A stretch of DNA of 22,294 nucleotides from CAZAPZ01 sp964487285 (GTDB lineage: Bacteria; Campylobacterota_A; Desulfurellia; JAADFJ01): NCBI GenBank assembly GCA_964487285.1, contig CAZAPZ010000016.1, positions 1-22,294 on the forward strand. Direction: 5' to 3'. This document shows, in pieces, positions 1 through 7,497 of the stretch (positions are counted from its first letter, which is position 1; every line of letters begins with the position of its first letter). The position numbers were made by a program, and so were the translations under genes. A model generated the notes under the pieces. The model was not told the origin of the DNA and ran no database searches. It worked only from the letters and a program-made list of their open reading frames with translations.

Positions 1-62
1 AGGGTTCGAACCTGCGACCACCTGCTTGTAAGGCAGGTGCTCTTCCGCTGAGCTAATCGCCC
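1..62 (-). tRNA. tRNA-Val (anticodon TAC), 3' end cut by window edge
   Basis: Read on the minus strand, the gene begins with the acceptor strand GGGCGAT at position 62. It continues through a D-arm (AGCTCAGC...GAGC) and an anticodon arm CCTGC-CTTACAA-GCAGG, which gives anticodon TAC. The T-arm contains GGTTCGAACC. The 3' acceptor strand lies beyond the window edge. It starts only 8 nt after the stop codon of the HU gene, so it is probably co-transcribed with it and released by RNase P. Confidence 0.93.
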
Positions 63-70
63 GAGATTAT

Positions 71-352
71 TTATCTTTTAGAGACACTCTCTTTGAATGC
101 TTTGCCAGCTTTAAAGCGCGGAACGCTTGCAGCTTTTATCTCTATTTCTTCGCCTGTCCTTGGATTTCTTCCTTTTCTTGCCGCTCTTTCCGCCGCAAAA
201 AAATTTCCAAACCCTGCAATACTAACTTTTTCACCTTTTGAAACATTTTCAACAATGGTATTTAGTGCAGCATCAATAATTTTTTTTACCAATTCTCGTT
301 TACTACCCGTGTCTTCTGCAACCTGCTTAAAAAGAGCACTTTTTAAAAACAT
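71..352 (-). CDS. hup: HU-family DNA-binding protein
   Basis: Small basic nucleoid protein of 93 residues, the usual length for HU. As a dimer, the family bends and wraps DNA. The N-terminal two thirds form the helical dimerisation region followed by a GFGNF turn at about residues 47-51. The beta-arm signature is present around residues 61-83: GRNPRTG, then an alternating I-x-I stretch, then PRFKAGK. The ATG at 352 is preceded by a strong GGAGGT at 5-nt spacing. The gene sits between tRNA-Glu (38-nt gap) and tRNA-Val (8-nt gap), all on the same strand behind one promoter, so its mRNA is probably made by tRNA processing. IHF subunits are related, but the arm sequence and single-gene context fit HU better. 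Confidence 0.95.
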   Translation of the reverse strand: MFLKSALFKQVAEDTGSKRELVKKIIDAALNTIVENVSKGEKVSIAGFGNFFAAERAARKGRNPRTGEEIEIKAASVPRFKAGKAFKESVSKR

Positions 353-390
353 CTTCCACCTCCAAATTTAATTTCTGTTCATATAACTTT

Positions 391-466
391 TGGCGTCCCC
401 AGCGGGATTTGAACCCACGTTACCGCCGTGAAAGGGCGATGTCCTAGGCCTCTAGACGATGGGGAC
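391..466 (-). tRNA. tRNA-Glu (anticodon TTC)
   Basis: The minus strand shows acceptor GTCCCCA pairing with TGGGGAC, discriminator G and an encoded CCA at 393-391. The anticodon stem CGCC/GGCG encloses loop CTTTCAC, giving anticodon TTC. The T-loop TTCAAAT is standard. The 5' end is 6 nt after the tRNA-Lys 3' end. Confidence 0.96.
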
Positions 467-472
467 ATCTTT

Positions 473-545
473 TGGGTCGTGCGGGTTTCGAACCCACGAC
501 CAATAGCTTAAAAAGCTACTGCTCTACCAACTGAGCTAACGACCC
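473..545 (-). tRNA. tRNA-Lys (anticodon TTT), CCA not encoded
   Basis: The minus strand shows acceptor GGGTCGT pairing with ACGACCC, discriminator A, a D-arm TAGCTCAGTTGGTAGAGC, an anticodon stem TAGC/GCTA enclosing loop TTTTTAA (anticodon TTT), and a T-loop TTCGAAA. The discriminator is followed by AAAAG rather than CCA, so CCA must be added after transcription. First gene of the tRNA/HU cluster. Confidence 0.95.
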
Positions 546-559
546 ACGAGACAAAAGAG

Positions 560-587
560 ATATTATAGCGATTTTTCGGTTTGTCAA
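560..587 (-). promoter_or_regulatory. sigma70-type promoter of the tRNA-Lys/tRNA-Glu/HU/tRNA-Val cluster
   Basis: Minus strand: perfect -35 TTGACA at 587-582 and -10 TAATAT at 565-560, 16-nt spacer. An overlapping TATAAT lies at 567-562 with a shorter spacer. Transcription would start roughly 8 nt ahead of tRNA-Lys, a normal arrangement for a stable-RNA operon. Confidence 0.75.
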
Positions 588-616
588 TAGAAAAACTTAA
601 GATAATGGGATTATAC

Positions 617-1957
617 CTACCTATGAAGCTGATCTATGAAATTTGTATCATACTGATTTGTCTGAAATTTCTTCGATTCTATAAGTTTAATATGAAATGG
701 GATGGTTGTTTTGATTCCTTCAACCATGAATTCATTTAAACTTCTTTTTAGTCTTCCGATAGCCGCTTTTCTATTAATATGTCTTACTATGAGTTTTGCT
801 ATTAGTGAATCATAATACGGCGAGATCTCAGATCCTGCTCTTATGGCCGTATCTATTCTAACGCCAGGCCCTCCAGGAAGAAAGAGTTTTTTTATTTTAC
901 CGGCTGACGGTGTGAAGGTTTCGGGGTCTTCAGCGTTTATTCTTGCTTCAATGACATGATATGGAAATTTTATATCGTCCTGATTAATATCTAATGGTTT
1001 GCCGTCAGCAATTTTAATTTGCTGCTCTACTATGTCAACTCCTGTAAGAAGCTCTGTTACAGGATGTTCGACCTGTATCCTGGTGTTGATCTCTATAAAA
1101 TAGAAGTTGTTTCCATCGTATAGGAATTCAACCGTTCCCGCTCCTTCATATTCAATCAGATCCGCCACTTTTTTTGCCATATCAAATATCTTTTTTCTCT
1201 GTTCGTTTGATATGCCGGGAGCTGGGGATTCCTCCATTAGTTTTTGATGCCTTCTCTGCAATGTGCAGTCTCTTTCGCCTAATGTAATGGTTTTACCATA
1301 TTTATCGGAGAGTATTTGAACTTCAATATGTCTTGGATGTTCTATAAATTTTTCAATATACAGGTCTGATTTTCCGAATGCCGCCAGAGATTCGGAGCTT
1401 GCTGCGTTGAAAGCATCTGACATGGCAGATGCACTATGCACTATTCTCATTCCTCTGCCGCCGCCGCCGTAAGATGCTTTTAGCATTACAGGATAATTAA
1501 TTTTTTTTGCTATTTGTTTGGCTTCAATAATGTTTTTTACCGCTCCGCAGCTTCCGGGTATTACAGATAATCCGGCTTCTTTTACCTTTTTGACCATTAA
1601 TGCTTTATCTGATGCATCTTTCATTACTTTTGCCGATGGTCCAATGAATGTTATATTAATATCACGGCAAATTTCAGCAAAAGAACTGTTTTCGGAGAGA
1701 AATCCATATCCCGGGTGGACTGCATCAACTCGTTTGTCCAACGCAACCTCAGTAATAGCGGACATATTAAGATAACTTTTCTGAGGCTCTGCCGGACCTA
1801 TGCAGACCGTTTCATCCGCCAATTGGGCAGGAACAGTTTCTTTTTCCTCCTCAGAGACAACGAGAACCGTAGAAATATTATTTTCTTTGCAGCTTCTTAT
1901 AATTCTTAATGCTATTTCTCCTCTATTTGCTATCAGAATTTTCTTAATTTTTTTCAT
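617..1957 (-). CDS. accC: Biotin carboxylase subunit of acetyl-CoA carboxylase
   Basis: ATP-dependent carboxylation of the biotin on AccB, the first half-reaction of malonyl-CoA formation for fatty acid synthesis. The 446-residue length matches free-standing AccC. The N-terminal carboxylase motif ILIANRGEIALRI is at about residues 7-19, followed by HPGYGFLSEN. The ATP-grasp glycine-rich loop is YGGGGRGMRI at about 163. The biotin/bicarbonate site motifs ERDCTLQRRHQK and EINTRIQVEHP and the later ARINAEDP are intact. The start ATG overlaps the accB stop in an ATGA junction, so the two are translationally coupled. Free-standing subunits of pyruvate or other acyl-CoA carboxylases look similar. 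The accB neighbour, with no carboxyltransferase gene beside it, favours acetyl-CoA carboxylase. Confidence 0.95.
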   Translation of the reverse strand: MKKIKKILIANRGEIALRIIRSCKENNISTVLVVSEEEKETVPAQLADETVCIGPAEPQKSYLNMSAITEVALDKRVDAVHPGYGFLSENSSFAEICRDINITFIGPSAKVMKDASDKALMVKKVKEAGLSVIPGSCGAVKNIIEAKQIAKKINYPVMLKASYGGGGRGMRIVHSASAMSDAFNAASSESLAAFGKSDLYIEKFIEHPRHIEVQILSDKYGKTITLGERDCTLQRRHQKLMEESPAPGISNEQRKKIFDMAKKVADLIEYEGAGTVEFLYDGNNFYFIEINTRIQVEHPVTELLTGVDIVEQQIKIADGKPLDINQDDIKFPYHVIEARINAEDPETFTPSAGKIKKLFLPGGPGVRIDTAIRAGSEISPYYDSLIAKLIVRHINRKAAIGRLKRSLNEFMVEGIKTTIPFHIKLIESKKFQTNQYDTNFIDQLHR

Positions 1958-2391
1958 ACTCTCTCAACAAGAAATAGCGTTGTTCCGTATTCAACTCTTG
2001 CAGCATTTTTGACCATTATTTTACGTATTATCAGAGGGTATTCAGCTTCGATTTCATTCATAATCTTCATAGCTTCTACGATGCATAATGCATCACCTTC
2101 GTTTACCGTTTTTCCTATTTCTACAAACGGTTTGGACGTTGGCGAGGAAGCTCTATAAAATGTTCCTACCATAGGTGATTTGACAGCTATAAATTTTGAA
2201 GGAATCGTTTCGGTTTTTTTATCGATTAATTTTTTTTCTACGATCGGTTTATTTTCTACAGCAGGTATTTTCACCAAGTTAGTTTCACACTGTTTTAGTG
2301 TTAGCTTAAACTCATCATCCGCATATGTGAGTTCTCCCAAATTGGAATTTTTAAAAAGTTTCATCAATTTTTTTATATTGATCAAATCCAT
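1954..2391 (-). CDS. accB: Biotin carboxyl carrier protein of acetyl-CoA carboxylase
   Basis: Carries the biotin that shuttles CO2 between AccC and the carboxyltransferase. The C-terminal biotinyl domain has the classic EAMKIMNE motif with the biotinylated Lys at about residue 109, 36 residues from the end as expected. It is preceded by the SPMVGTFYRA 'thumb' segment typical of bacterial AccB. The N-terminal helical segment and a Lys/Pro/Thr-rich linker (about residues 39-67) complete the usual architecture. I start it at the ATG at 2391 (145 aa): GAGGTG at 2403-2398 lies at good spacing from this ATG, and the in-frame GTG at 2400 is part of that ribosome-binding site. First gene of the accB-accC operon. 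Confidence 0.95.
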   Translation of the reverse strand: MDLINIKKLMKLFKNSNLGELTYADDEFKLTLKQCETNLVKIPAVENKPIVEKKLIDKKTETIPSKFIAVKSPMVGTFYRASSPTSKPFVEIGKTVNEGDALCIVEAMKIMNEIEAEYPLIIRKIMVKNAARVEYGTTLFLVERV

Positions 2392-2419
2392 TATTATCAC
2401 CTCTATTTTCAGTTCATAT

Positions 2420-2448
2420 ATTTTATATCATCTGTTGGTAATAGTCAA
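2420..2448 (-). promoter_or_regulatory. sigma70-type promoter of accB-accC
   Basis: Minus strand: -35 TTGACT at 2448-2443 and -10 TAAAAT at 2425-2420, exactly 17 nt apart. This predicts a start near 2413 and a leader of about 20 nt ending in the accB ribosome-binding site. Confidence 0.75.
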
Positions 2449-2718
2449 TTTTATCATGCATACAAAAAAGATGACCTGCATTGTATTTATATGCCGCTGT
2501 TGCCGCTATTTGATTGCGTAAGATCGGATTGTAATAATCAAGAAAGAATTCGGCTCGATGATTGACAGCTTAATTCACAAAGTGGGACGGGCTTACTTTT
2601 TTCCAAAATCAGATATTTGATATTTTTGTCTCTTTTGCGGTTACAATTCCTTATTTTGCCTATGGAATAAACTGTTTTTTTGTATATTATGAAGTCTGAT
2701 TATATAGTGAGGTTTTTT
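2449..2718. other. Divergent intergenic region between accB and the phosphatase gene
   Basis: The whole gap from the accB start to the phosphatase start is about 330 bases. Apart from the accB promoter I see no RNA gene or convincing small gene. A 7-bp direct repeat TGCCGCT occurs at 2492-2498 and 2501-2507. For the plus-strand operon the best candidate promoter is TTGATA at 2617-2622 with TACAAT at 2642-2647, but the 19-nt spacer is long, so this is weak. Confidence 0.4.
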
Positions 2719-3567
2719 ATGAAAGAATATAAATGGTTATCCGCCTTTCTTGATATAAGTAACGTTGTATTTAAAGAGTTGTACGGTAAGGCAGGTCAGA
2801 TGACATCGGAGCTTGGCAGAGGAGCCGGCGGTGATATTACCATACAGATTGATAAATTTTCCGAGGAACTTTTTGTCGAAAGACTGGAAACATATCATAT
2901 GCCTGCCGTTATAATTTCCGAAGAAAGCGGCAAAATTCCTATAAATAACGGGGGGCAAAGCGATCCCGTTATTCTGCTTGATCCAATTGACGGAAGCTTA
3001 AACTTAAAAAGAAAGCTGCCATTTTACAGCATATCGATGGCGAAAACAGGCGCAACTATTAACTCGACAACTGTTTCTTGTGTTATGAATCTTTCAAACG
3101 GGGATAGATTTTACGCCATCAAAGGGAGAGGGGCGTTCAAAGATAACTATTTCTCGCTGCGGCATGGTGATAAAGCCTGCAGATTGAAAACCGATGATAA
3201 CGATAATAATAAAGAGATCTTATTAACTGAGGCACTATATCTTGAATTAACGCAGCAATATATTGCTTTGTATGTTAAACTGTTTAAAAGAATACGAGCA
3301 TTTGGTTCAATTGCGCTGGATCTCTGCTATCTTGCAGATTCTGCAGCCGATGGTTTTTTGCATTCGTTTGACAGCAGAAGCTTTGATTATGCTGCTGGAA
3401 AACTGATACTTGAGGAATCCGGCGGAGTATTCAGCGATTGCAACGGATGTCATTTTGATGCACCTTCCAATCTCAAAAAATCAGGGTCGTTTATAGCTGC
3501 ACGAAATGGAAAAATTTTAAAAGAGATGATAAGAATTAATAGGGGAGTTTTATGTACAAAGGAATAA
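2719..3567 (+). CDS. Inositol monophosphatase / archaeal-type fructose-1,6-bisphosphatase family phosphatase
   Basis: Mg2+-dependent sugar- or inositol-phosphate phosphatase of the IMPase superfamily. Metal-site motifs are visible: ISEESG (Glu68/Glu69), LLDPIDGS (Asp88, Asp91, Ser93) and FDYAAG (Asp223), followed by LILEESGG. The usual WDxAAG is FDYAAG here, and the DPIDGSLN...LPFYSIS stretch resembles archaeal IMPase/FBPase enzymes. I choose ATG 2719 (282 aa) because GTGAGG lies just upstream; a TTG at 2680 is possible but has no ribosome-binding site. The end overlaps thrC by 16 nt. The substrate cannot be assigned from sequence: inositol-phosphate, fructose-1,6-bisphosphate and histidinol-phosphate phosphatases all occur in this superfamily. 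Confidence 0.88.
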   Translation: MKEYKWLSAFLDISNVVFKELYGKAGQMTSELGRGAGGDITIQIDKFSEELFVERLETYHMPAVIISEESGKIPINNGGQSDPVILLDPIDGSLNLKRKLPFYSISMAKTGATINSTTVSCVMNLSNGDRFYAIKGRGAFKDNYFSLRHGDKACRLKTDDNDNNKEILLTEALYLELTQQYIALYVKLFKRIRAFGSIALDLCYLADSAADGFLHSFDSRSFDYAAGKLILEESGGVFSDCNGCHFDAPSNLKKSGSFIAARNGKILKEMIRINRGVLCTKE

Positions 3568-4604
3568 TTGACCGCTATAGATCAATGATGCCGATTGGGG
3601 ATAATGACCGGATAATAACACTTAATGAGGGCAATACTCCATTGATAGAAAGCGTGTATATAAAGAGAATCATTGGTGATGTGAGTCTGTTTTTTAAGTA
3701 CGAGGGCTCAAATCCTACCGGTTCCTTTAAAGACAGGGGAATGACTATGGCAGTCAGCAAAGCGAAAGCTGACGGCTATAATATGGTGATATGTGCCTCA
3801 ACAGGAAACACTTCGGCGTCTGCCGCCGCATACGCTGCAAGGGCAGGTATGAGAGCGGTTGTTTTAATACCGAAAGGTGAAATTGCATTGGGAAAACTTT
3901 CACAGGCAATGCTTTATAATGCAATAGTTATACAGATTGATGGCAATTTTGACGATGCTCTGAATATTGTCAGAAAAATAACGGATAATTTTCATATTGC
4001 CCTTGTAAACTCATTAAACCCTTACCGTATAGAAGGACAGAAGAGCGCTGCATTTGAAATTATTGATGATTTAAACAATGCGCCTGACTATCATCTGCTT
4101 CCGGTTGGAAATGCCGGTAATATTACTGCATATTGGAAAGGCTACAAAGAGTATAAAAGTGTTGGAAAATCAAACAAGCTACCAAAGATGTTAGGATTTC
4201 AGGCCGCCGGAGCTGCGCCTATTGTAATTGGTCGCCCAGTGCTGCAACCAGAAACGGTTGCGACTGCCATAAGAATAGGTAATCCTGCTTCATGGGAAAA
4301 AGCAGAGGCTGCGAGAGATGAGTCAGGCGGATTAATTGATTCGGTTACAGATGATCAAATCATTGAAGCTTATAAACTGCTCGCTAAACATGAGGGTATT
4401 TTTTGCGAACCTGCATCCGCTGCATCTGTTGCCGGTTTATTGAAACTTGGCAAATCATTTTTTAAAGAAGGTGATACAATCGTATGTACGCTGACAGGTA
4501 ATGGACTTAAAGATCCCGACAATGCCATCAAATCAAGCCAACCTCCTATAAGCGAATCCGCCGATTATAAGATAATTGCCGACCGGCTAAATTTGAGCAA
4601 GTAG
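3552..4604 (+). CDS. thrC: Threonine synthase
   Basis: PLP enzyme converting O-phosphohomoserine to threonine, in the cytoplasm. The 350-residue length matches the shorter bacillary/archaeal-type threonine synthases. The opening TLNEGNTPLI motif, the Schiff-base lysine in NPTGSFKDRG (Lys60), the substrate loop ASTGNTSASAAAYAARAG, the PLP-phosphate loop PVGNAGN and the late CEPASAAS/LTGNGLKDP segments are all present. Threonine dehydratase is excluded by the LTGNGLKDP C-terminal motif and the overall pattern. The ATG is preceded by AGGGGAG and lies inside the end of the upstream phosphatase gene, so translation is coupled. Threonine and the downstream lysA/dapF products all derive from aspartate. 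Confidence 0.95.
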   Translation: MYKGIIDRYRSMMPIGDNDRIITLNEGNTPLIESVYIKRIIGDVSLFFKYEGSNPTGSFKDRGMTMAVSKAKADGYNMVICASTGNTSASAAAYAARAGMRAVVLIPKGEIALGKLSQAMLYNAIVIQIDGNFDDALNIVRKITDNFHIALVNSLNPYRIEGQKSAAFEIIDDLNNAPDYHLLPVGNAGNITAYWKGYKEYKSVGKSNKLPKMLGFQAAGAAPIVIGRPVLQPETVATAIRIGNPASWEKAEAARDESGGLIDSVTDDQIIEAYKLLAKHEGIFCEPASAASVAGLLKLGKSFFKEGDTIVCTLTGNGLKDPDNAIKSSQPPISESADYKIIADRLNLSK

Positions 4605-4623
4605 TATAGATAGGCGACTATAC
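4604..4623 (+). repeat. Small inverted repeat after thrC
   Basis: GTATAG and CTATAC are perfect inverted copies separated by 8 nt, beginning at the last base of the thrC stop codon. There is no U-tract, so it is not an intrinsic terminator. It could be an mRNA processing or stability hairpin, or chance. Confidence 0.35.
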
Positions 4624-4659
4624 AAGGAGTTCGGTAAAACAGTCACAGGGGAATGAGAA

Positions 4660-5364
4660 GTGAAAAAGTTTAACAAGCTGCCGTTTTCAAGTTTTAATTG
4701 GGCAATTGGCGGCATCATAAACGCATTGAGAGAAGAATCTCATATGAGATTCGATTTTATATTTGCTGTGATTGTGATTATCGCTTCATTCATACTTGGT
4801 TTAAACCGTTTCGAATGGTTTGCGGTTATATTTGCAATATTAATAGTGATATTAGCAGAAACGCTAAACACACTGATAGAAAAGGTTTGTGACCGTATAA
4901 CGGTTTTAAACGACATAAATATAAAGAAAATCAAGGATCTATCCGCCGGAATGGTTCTTATTGCTGTTATCGGAGCTTGTATAATAGGGTATGTTGTTTT
5001 CTATCCTCACTTGAAATCTTTATGGAACATCAGACTCAAGCTCGTACCGTATCATATAGTTATTTTAGTCAGTCTTATTACAGTTCTTGCCCTTGTGGTA
5101 ATTATAAAAGCAGTCGTATCTCCTGACAAAGAACCTCTATACGGAGGTATGCCAAGCGGACATGCCGCCATTGCTTTTTCGCTCTGGACATTAATTGTGC
5201 TGAGAACAAACAGTTTTATTATATCTATTGCTGCGCTGCTTGTTGCTCTGATGGTTGTTGAGAGCAGATTATCACTTGGAATACACAAAGTTTCTGAAAT
5301 AGTTGCAGGGATGCTGCTTGGCGTTACTATAAGCTATGCGGTATATTTTATTTTCAATATTTAA
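4660..5364 (+). CDS. DgkA-type diacylglycerol/undecaprenol kinase fused to PAP2 phosphatase
   Basis: Two membrane enzymes in one 234-residue chain. Residues 1 to about 120 are a complete prokaryotic diacylglycerol-kinase domain: ALREESHMRFDF, then membrane helices, the catalytic ETLNTLIEKVCD segment and KDLSAGMVL. After a linker and another helix, residues about 130-234 form a PAP2 (type 2 phosphatidic acid phosphatase) core with PSGHAA at 165-170 and SRLSLGIH at 202-209, the catalytic histidines being His168 and His209. The first PAP2 motif is short, and the acidic residue after the second His is Glu213 rather than the usual Asp. Start is a GTG with AGGGG upstream. The two halves would phosphorylate and dephosphorylate lipid alcohols. 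The undecaprenol pool is my preferred substrate because lysA/dapF of the meso-DAP route follow, but this is inference. Confidence 0.88.
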   Translation: MKKFNKLPFSSFNWAIGGIINALREESHMRFDFIFAVIVIIASFILGLNRFEWFAVIFAILIVILAETLNTLIEKVCDRITVLNDINIKKIKDLSAGMVLIAVIGACIIGYVVFYPHLKSLWNIRLKLVPYHIVILVSLITVLALVVIIKAVVSPDKEPLYGGMPSGHAAIAFSLWTLIVLRTNSFIISIAALLVALMVVESRLSLGIHKVSEIVAGMLLGVTISYAVYFIFNI

Positions 5365-5423
5365 GTTTAGAGCTGATTTAATATAACTGATTTACAAAGA
5401 GCTTTAAAAATTAGGAGAGTGGA

Positions 5424-6677
5424 ATGGAGTCATTTAGATATAAAGATGGAAAATTATTTTGTGAGGATGTATCTGTAAAAAGTGTTGCCGATAATGTAGG
5501 AACACCTGTTTATGTCTATAGCGGTGAAAGTTTTAAAAAACATTTCAATCGACTTAAAGATGCGCTTGAGGGAGAGAACTTGCGGCATCTTATTGCATAT
5601 GCGGTTAAGGCGAATGGAAATATTTCCGTTATTAAATTGTTTAATGAACTTGGAGCCGGCGCCGATGTTGTTTCCGGAGGCGAGATTTACCGAGCTGAAA
5701 AAGCCGGAATTGCGCCTTCCAAAATGGTGTATGCAGGTGTTGGCAAGACTGAAGATGAGATTAAGTATGCCTTAAAAATTGGAATAGGGCAATTCAATGT
5801 CGAATCTAAAAGCGAATTAGAAAGAATTGATGCTGCTGCATCCGAATATTCGCTTAAGGCACCTATTGCCATAAGAGTTAATCCGAATATAAATCCCAAA
5901 ACTCATCCTTACATTGCCACAGGTATGAAGAAGTACAAATTCGGCATTCCGTTGGAACAGGCATTTGAACTATATAATCAGATGAGAAGAATGAAAAATG
6001 TTGAGATAAAAGGGATGCATTGCCATATAGGTTCCCAGATGACGGAATTATCAGCTCTTGATTCTGTCAGCGATATACTTGTCAATTTTTTAGAGCAGCT
6101 AAAATCAATTGGAATAAAGCTTAGCACAATAGATGTGGGAGGCGGAATAGGGATACGCTATCTGAATAACGACACTATTGACCTTAATAGTTATGCTAAA
6201 ATTATGAAAAAAATAGTATCTGTTTATCCAGATAGTCTGCTAATTTGCGAGCCCGGCCGATTTTTGGTTGGAGAAGGCGGAATTTTGCTTACAAAACTTC
6301 TCTATATAAAAGATAATGGTGAAAAGCTGTTTTATATTGTTGACGCTGCCATGACCGATATGATAAGACCATCGCTTTACAATGCAAAGCATAATATTAT
6401 CCCCGAGACAAAGTCTGACAGCAAACTTACAGTTGATATCGTAGGTCCTGTCTGCGAAAGCGGTGATTTTTTGGCTAAAGGAGTAAAGATAGACAGCATT
6501 AAAGAAGGCGATCTTCTTTCTGTTATGAGTGCTGGAGCGTATGGATTTAGCATGACAAGCCATTATAATGCGCGTGTGAATGCGCCTGAAGTTCTCGTTA
6601 GCGGCAACAGCTTCAAGACTATAAGAAAAAGAGAAAATTACGATGATTTAATAAAAAATGAGGTGGAGAGTGATTGA
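5424..6677 (+). CDS. lysA: Diaminopimelate decarboxylase
   Basis: PLP-dependent fold-III decarboxylase that turns meso-diaminopimelate into L-lysine. Visible signatures: PLP lysine in AYAVKAN (Lys62), MHCHIGSQ, glycine loop VGGGIGIRY, substrate/PLP motif CEPGRFLV (Cys275-Phe280) and the cross-subunit CESGDF (Cys344, Glu345), then GAYGFSM. The 417-residue length is standard. The presence of the CESGDF motif and the dapF neighbour argue for LysA rather than an arginine or ornithine decarboxylase of the same fold. The ATG follows TTAGGAGAG at suitable spacing. Its 3' end overlaps the dapF start, so lysA-dapF are co-translated. Confidence 0.95.
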   Translation: MESFRYKDGKLFCEDVSVKSVADNVGTPVYVYSGESFKKHFNRLKDALEGENLRHLIAYAVKANGNISVIKLFNELGAGADVVSGGEIYRAEKAGIAPSKMVYAGVGKTEDEIKYALKIGIGQFNVESKSELERIDAAASEYSLKAPIAIRVNPNINPKTHPYIATGMKKYKFGIPLEQAFELYNQMRRMKNVEIKGMHCHIGSQMTELSALDSVSDILVNFLEQLKSIGIKLSTIDVGGGIGIRYLNNDTIDLNSYAKIMKKIVSVYPDSLLICEPGRFLVGEGGILLTKLLYIKDNGEKLFYIVDAAMTDMIRPSLYNAKHNIIPETKSDSKLTVDIVGPVCESGDFLAKGVKIDSIKEGDLLSVMSAGAYGFSMTSHYNARVNAPEVLVSGNSFKTIRKRENYDDLIKNEVESD

Positions 6678-7497
6678 ATTTTACAAAGCAAATGGTGCAG
6701 GCAACGACTTTATCGTTATTGATGATAGAGATGAGAAACTGCTGCGGAGTGTTGATATTGGCAAGTTTGTTAAAAATATATGCAGACGACGATTTTCTAT
6801 CGGGGCAGACGGCGTAATCTTTATTTACAATGACAAAGATGAAAATGTAGATTTTAAGTGGGGATTTTATAATTCAGACGGATCTGCTGCTGAAATGTGC
6901 GGCAATGGATCAAGATGTGTATCAAGAATTGCTTATGAACTTGGTATTACAGGTAAAAAACTATCTTTTATGACAAAAGCCGGAATTATAAAGTCAGAGA
7001 TTTTAGGAAAAGATCGTGTCAAAGTTTACATGACTTGCCCGCGAGATCTAAATAGCAGCGTAACGCCTGCCGGAATGACTGAAGGCGGGTATGTTGATAC
7101 GGGTGTTCCTCATATGGTATATCAAGTTGATGATATTAATAACTGTGATTTGATGAATATAGGAACAAAAACGCGCAGACATAAATTGTTTGGTCCAAAA
7201 GGAACAAATGTTGATTTTATAGAGCTTATAGATGATCGTAATTTGAAAATGAGAACTTATGAAAGAGGCGTGGAAGGCGAGACGCTTGCTTGCGGAACAG
7301 GAGCCACGGCATCGGCTTTGATAGCGTATGCAAGAGGAAAAGTTAGACCGCCTATAACCGTTACTACAGTTGCAGGCAAGAAACTTATCATAGATTTCAA
7401 GTACGAAAAAAATCAATTTTTGAATGTTTCTATGGAAGGAGAGGCGTTGGTTTCATGTGTCGGGCAGATGAAACCGGATGCCTATGTTGACCAATGA
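6670..7497 (+). CDS. dapF: Diaminopimelate epimerase
   Basis: PLP-independent racemase converting LL-DAP to meso-DAP for peptidoglycan and lysine. The catalytic cysteines are both present: Cys77 in EMCGNGSRC and Cys208 in LACGTGA. The N-terminal FYKANGAGNDF motif also fits. I choose the GTG at 6670 (275 aa), which places the conserved GNDF block at the family's normal distance from the N-terminus and follows GAGGTGG at good spacing. An ATG at 6658 in the same frame would add four residues and lies on top of that ribosome-binding site. It overlaps lysA by 8 nt and ends in an ATGA overlap with the next gene. Order lysA-dapF places the decarboxylase before the epimerase that makes its substrate. 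Confidence 0.94.
   Translation: MIEFYKANGAGNDFIVIDDRDEKLLRSVDIGKFVKNICRRRFSIGADGVIFIYNDKDENVDFKWGFYNSDGSAAEMCGNGSRCVSRIAYELGITGKKLSFMTKAGIIKSEILGKDRVKVYMTCPRDLNSSVTPAGMTEGGYVDTGVPHMVYQVDDINNCDLMNIGTKTRRHKLFGPKGTNVDFIELIDDRNLKMRTYERGVEGETLACGTGATASALIAYARGKVRPPITVTTVAGKKLIIDFKYEKNQFLNVSMEGEALVSCVGQMKPDAYVDQ

Noticed and set aside
2492..2507. Direct repeat TGCCGCT x2 upstream of accB
   Set aside because: Only two short copies, with no link to a promoter or gene; likely chance.
2562..2567. Perfect TTGACA on the plus strand in the accB-phosphatase gap
   Set aside because: No acceptable -10 box lies 15-19 nt downstream.
5371..5393. Direct repeat CTGATTTA x2 between the kinase-PAP2 gene and lysA
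   Set aside because: Short and AT-rich, two copies only; no structure or site resembles a known element.
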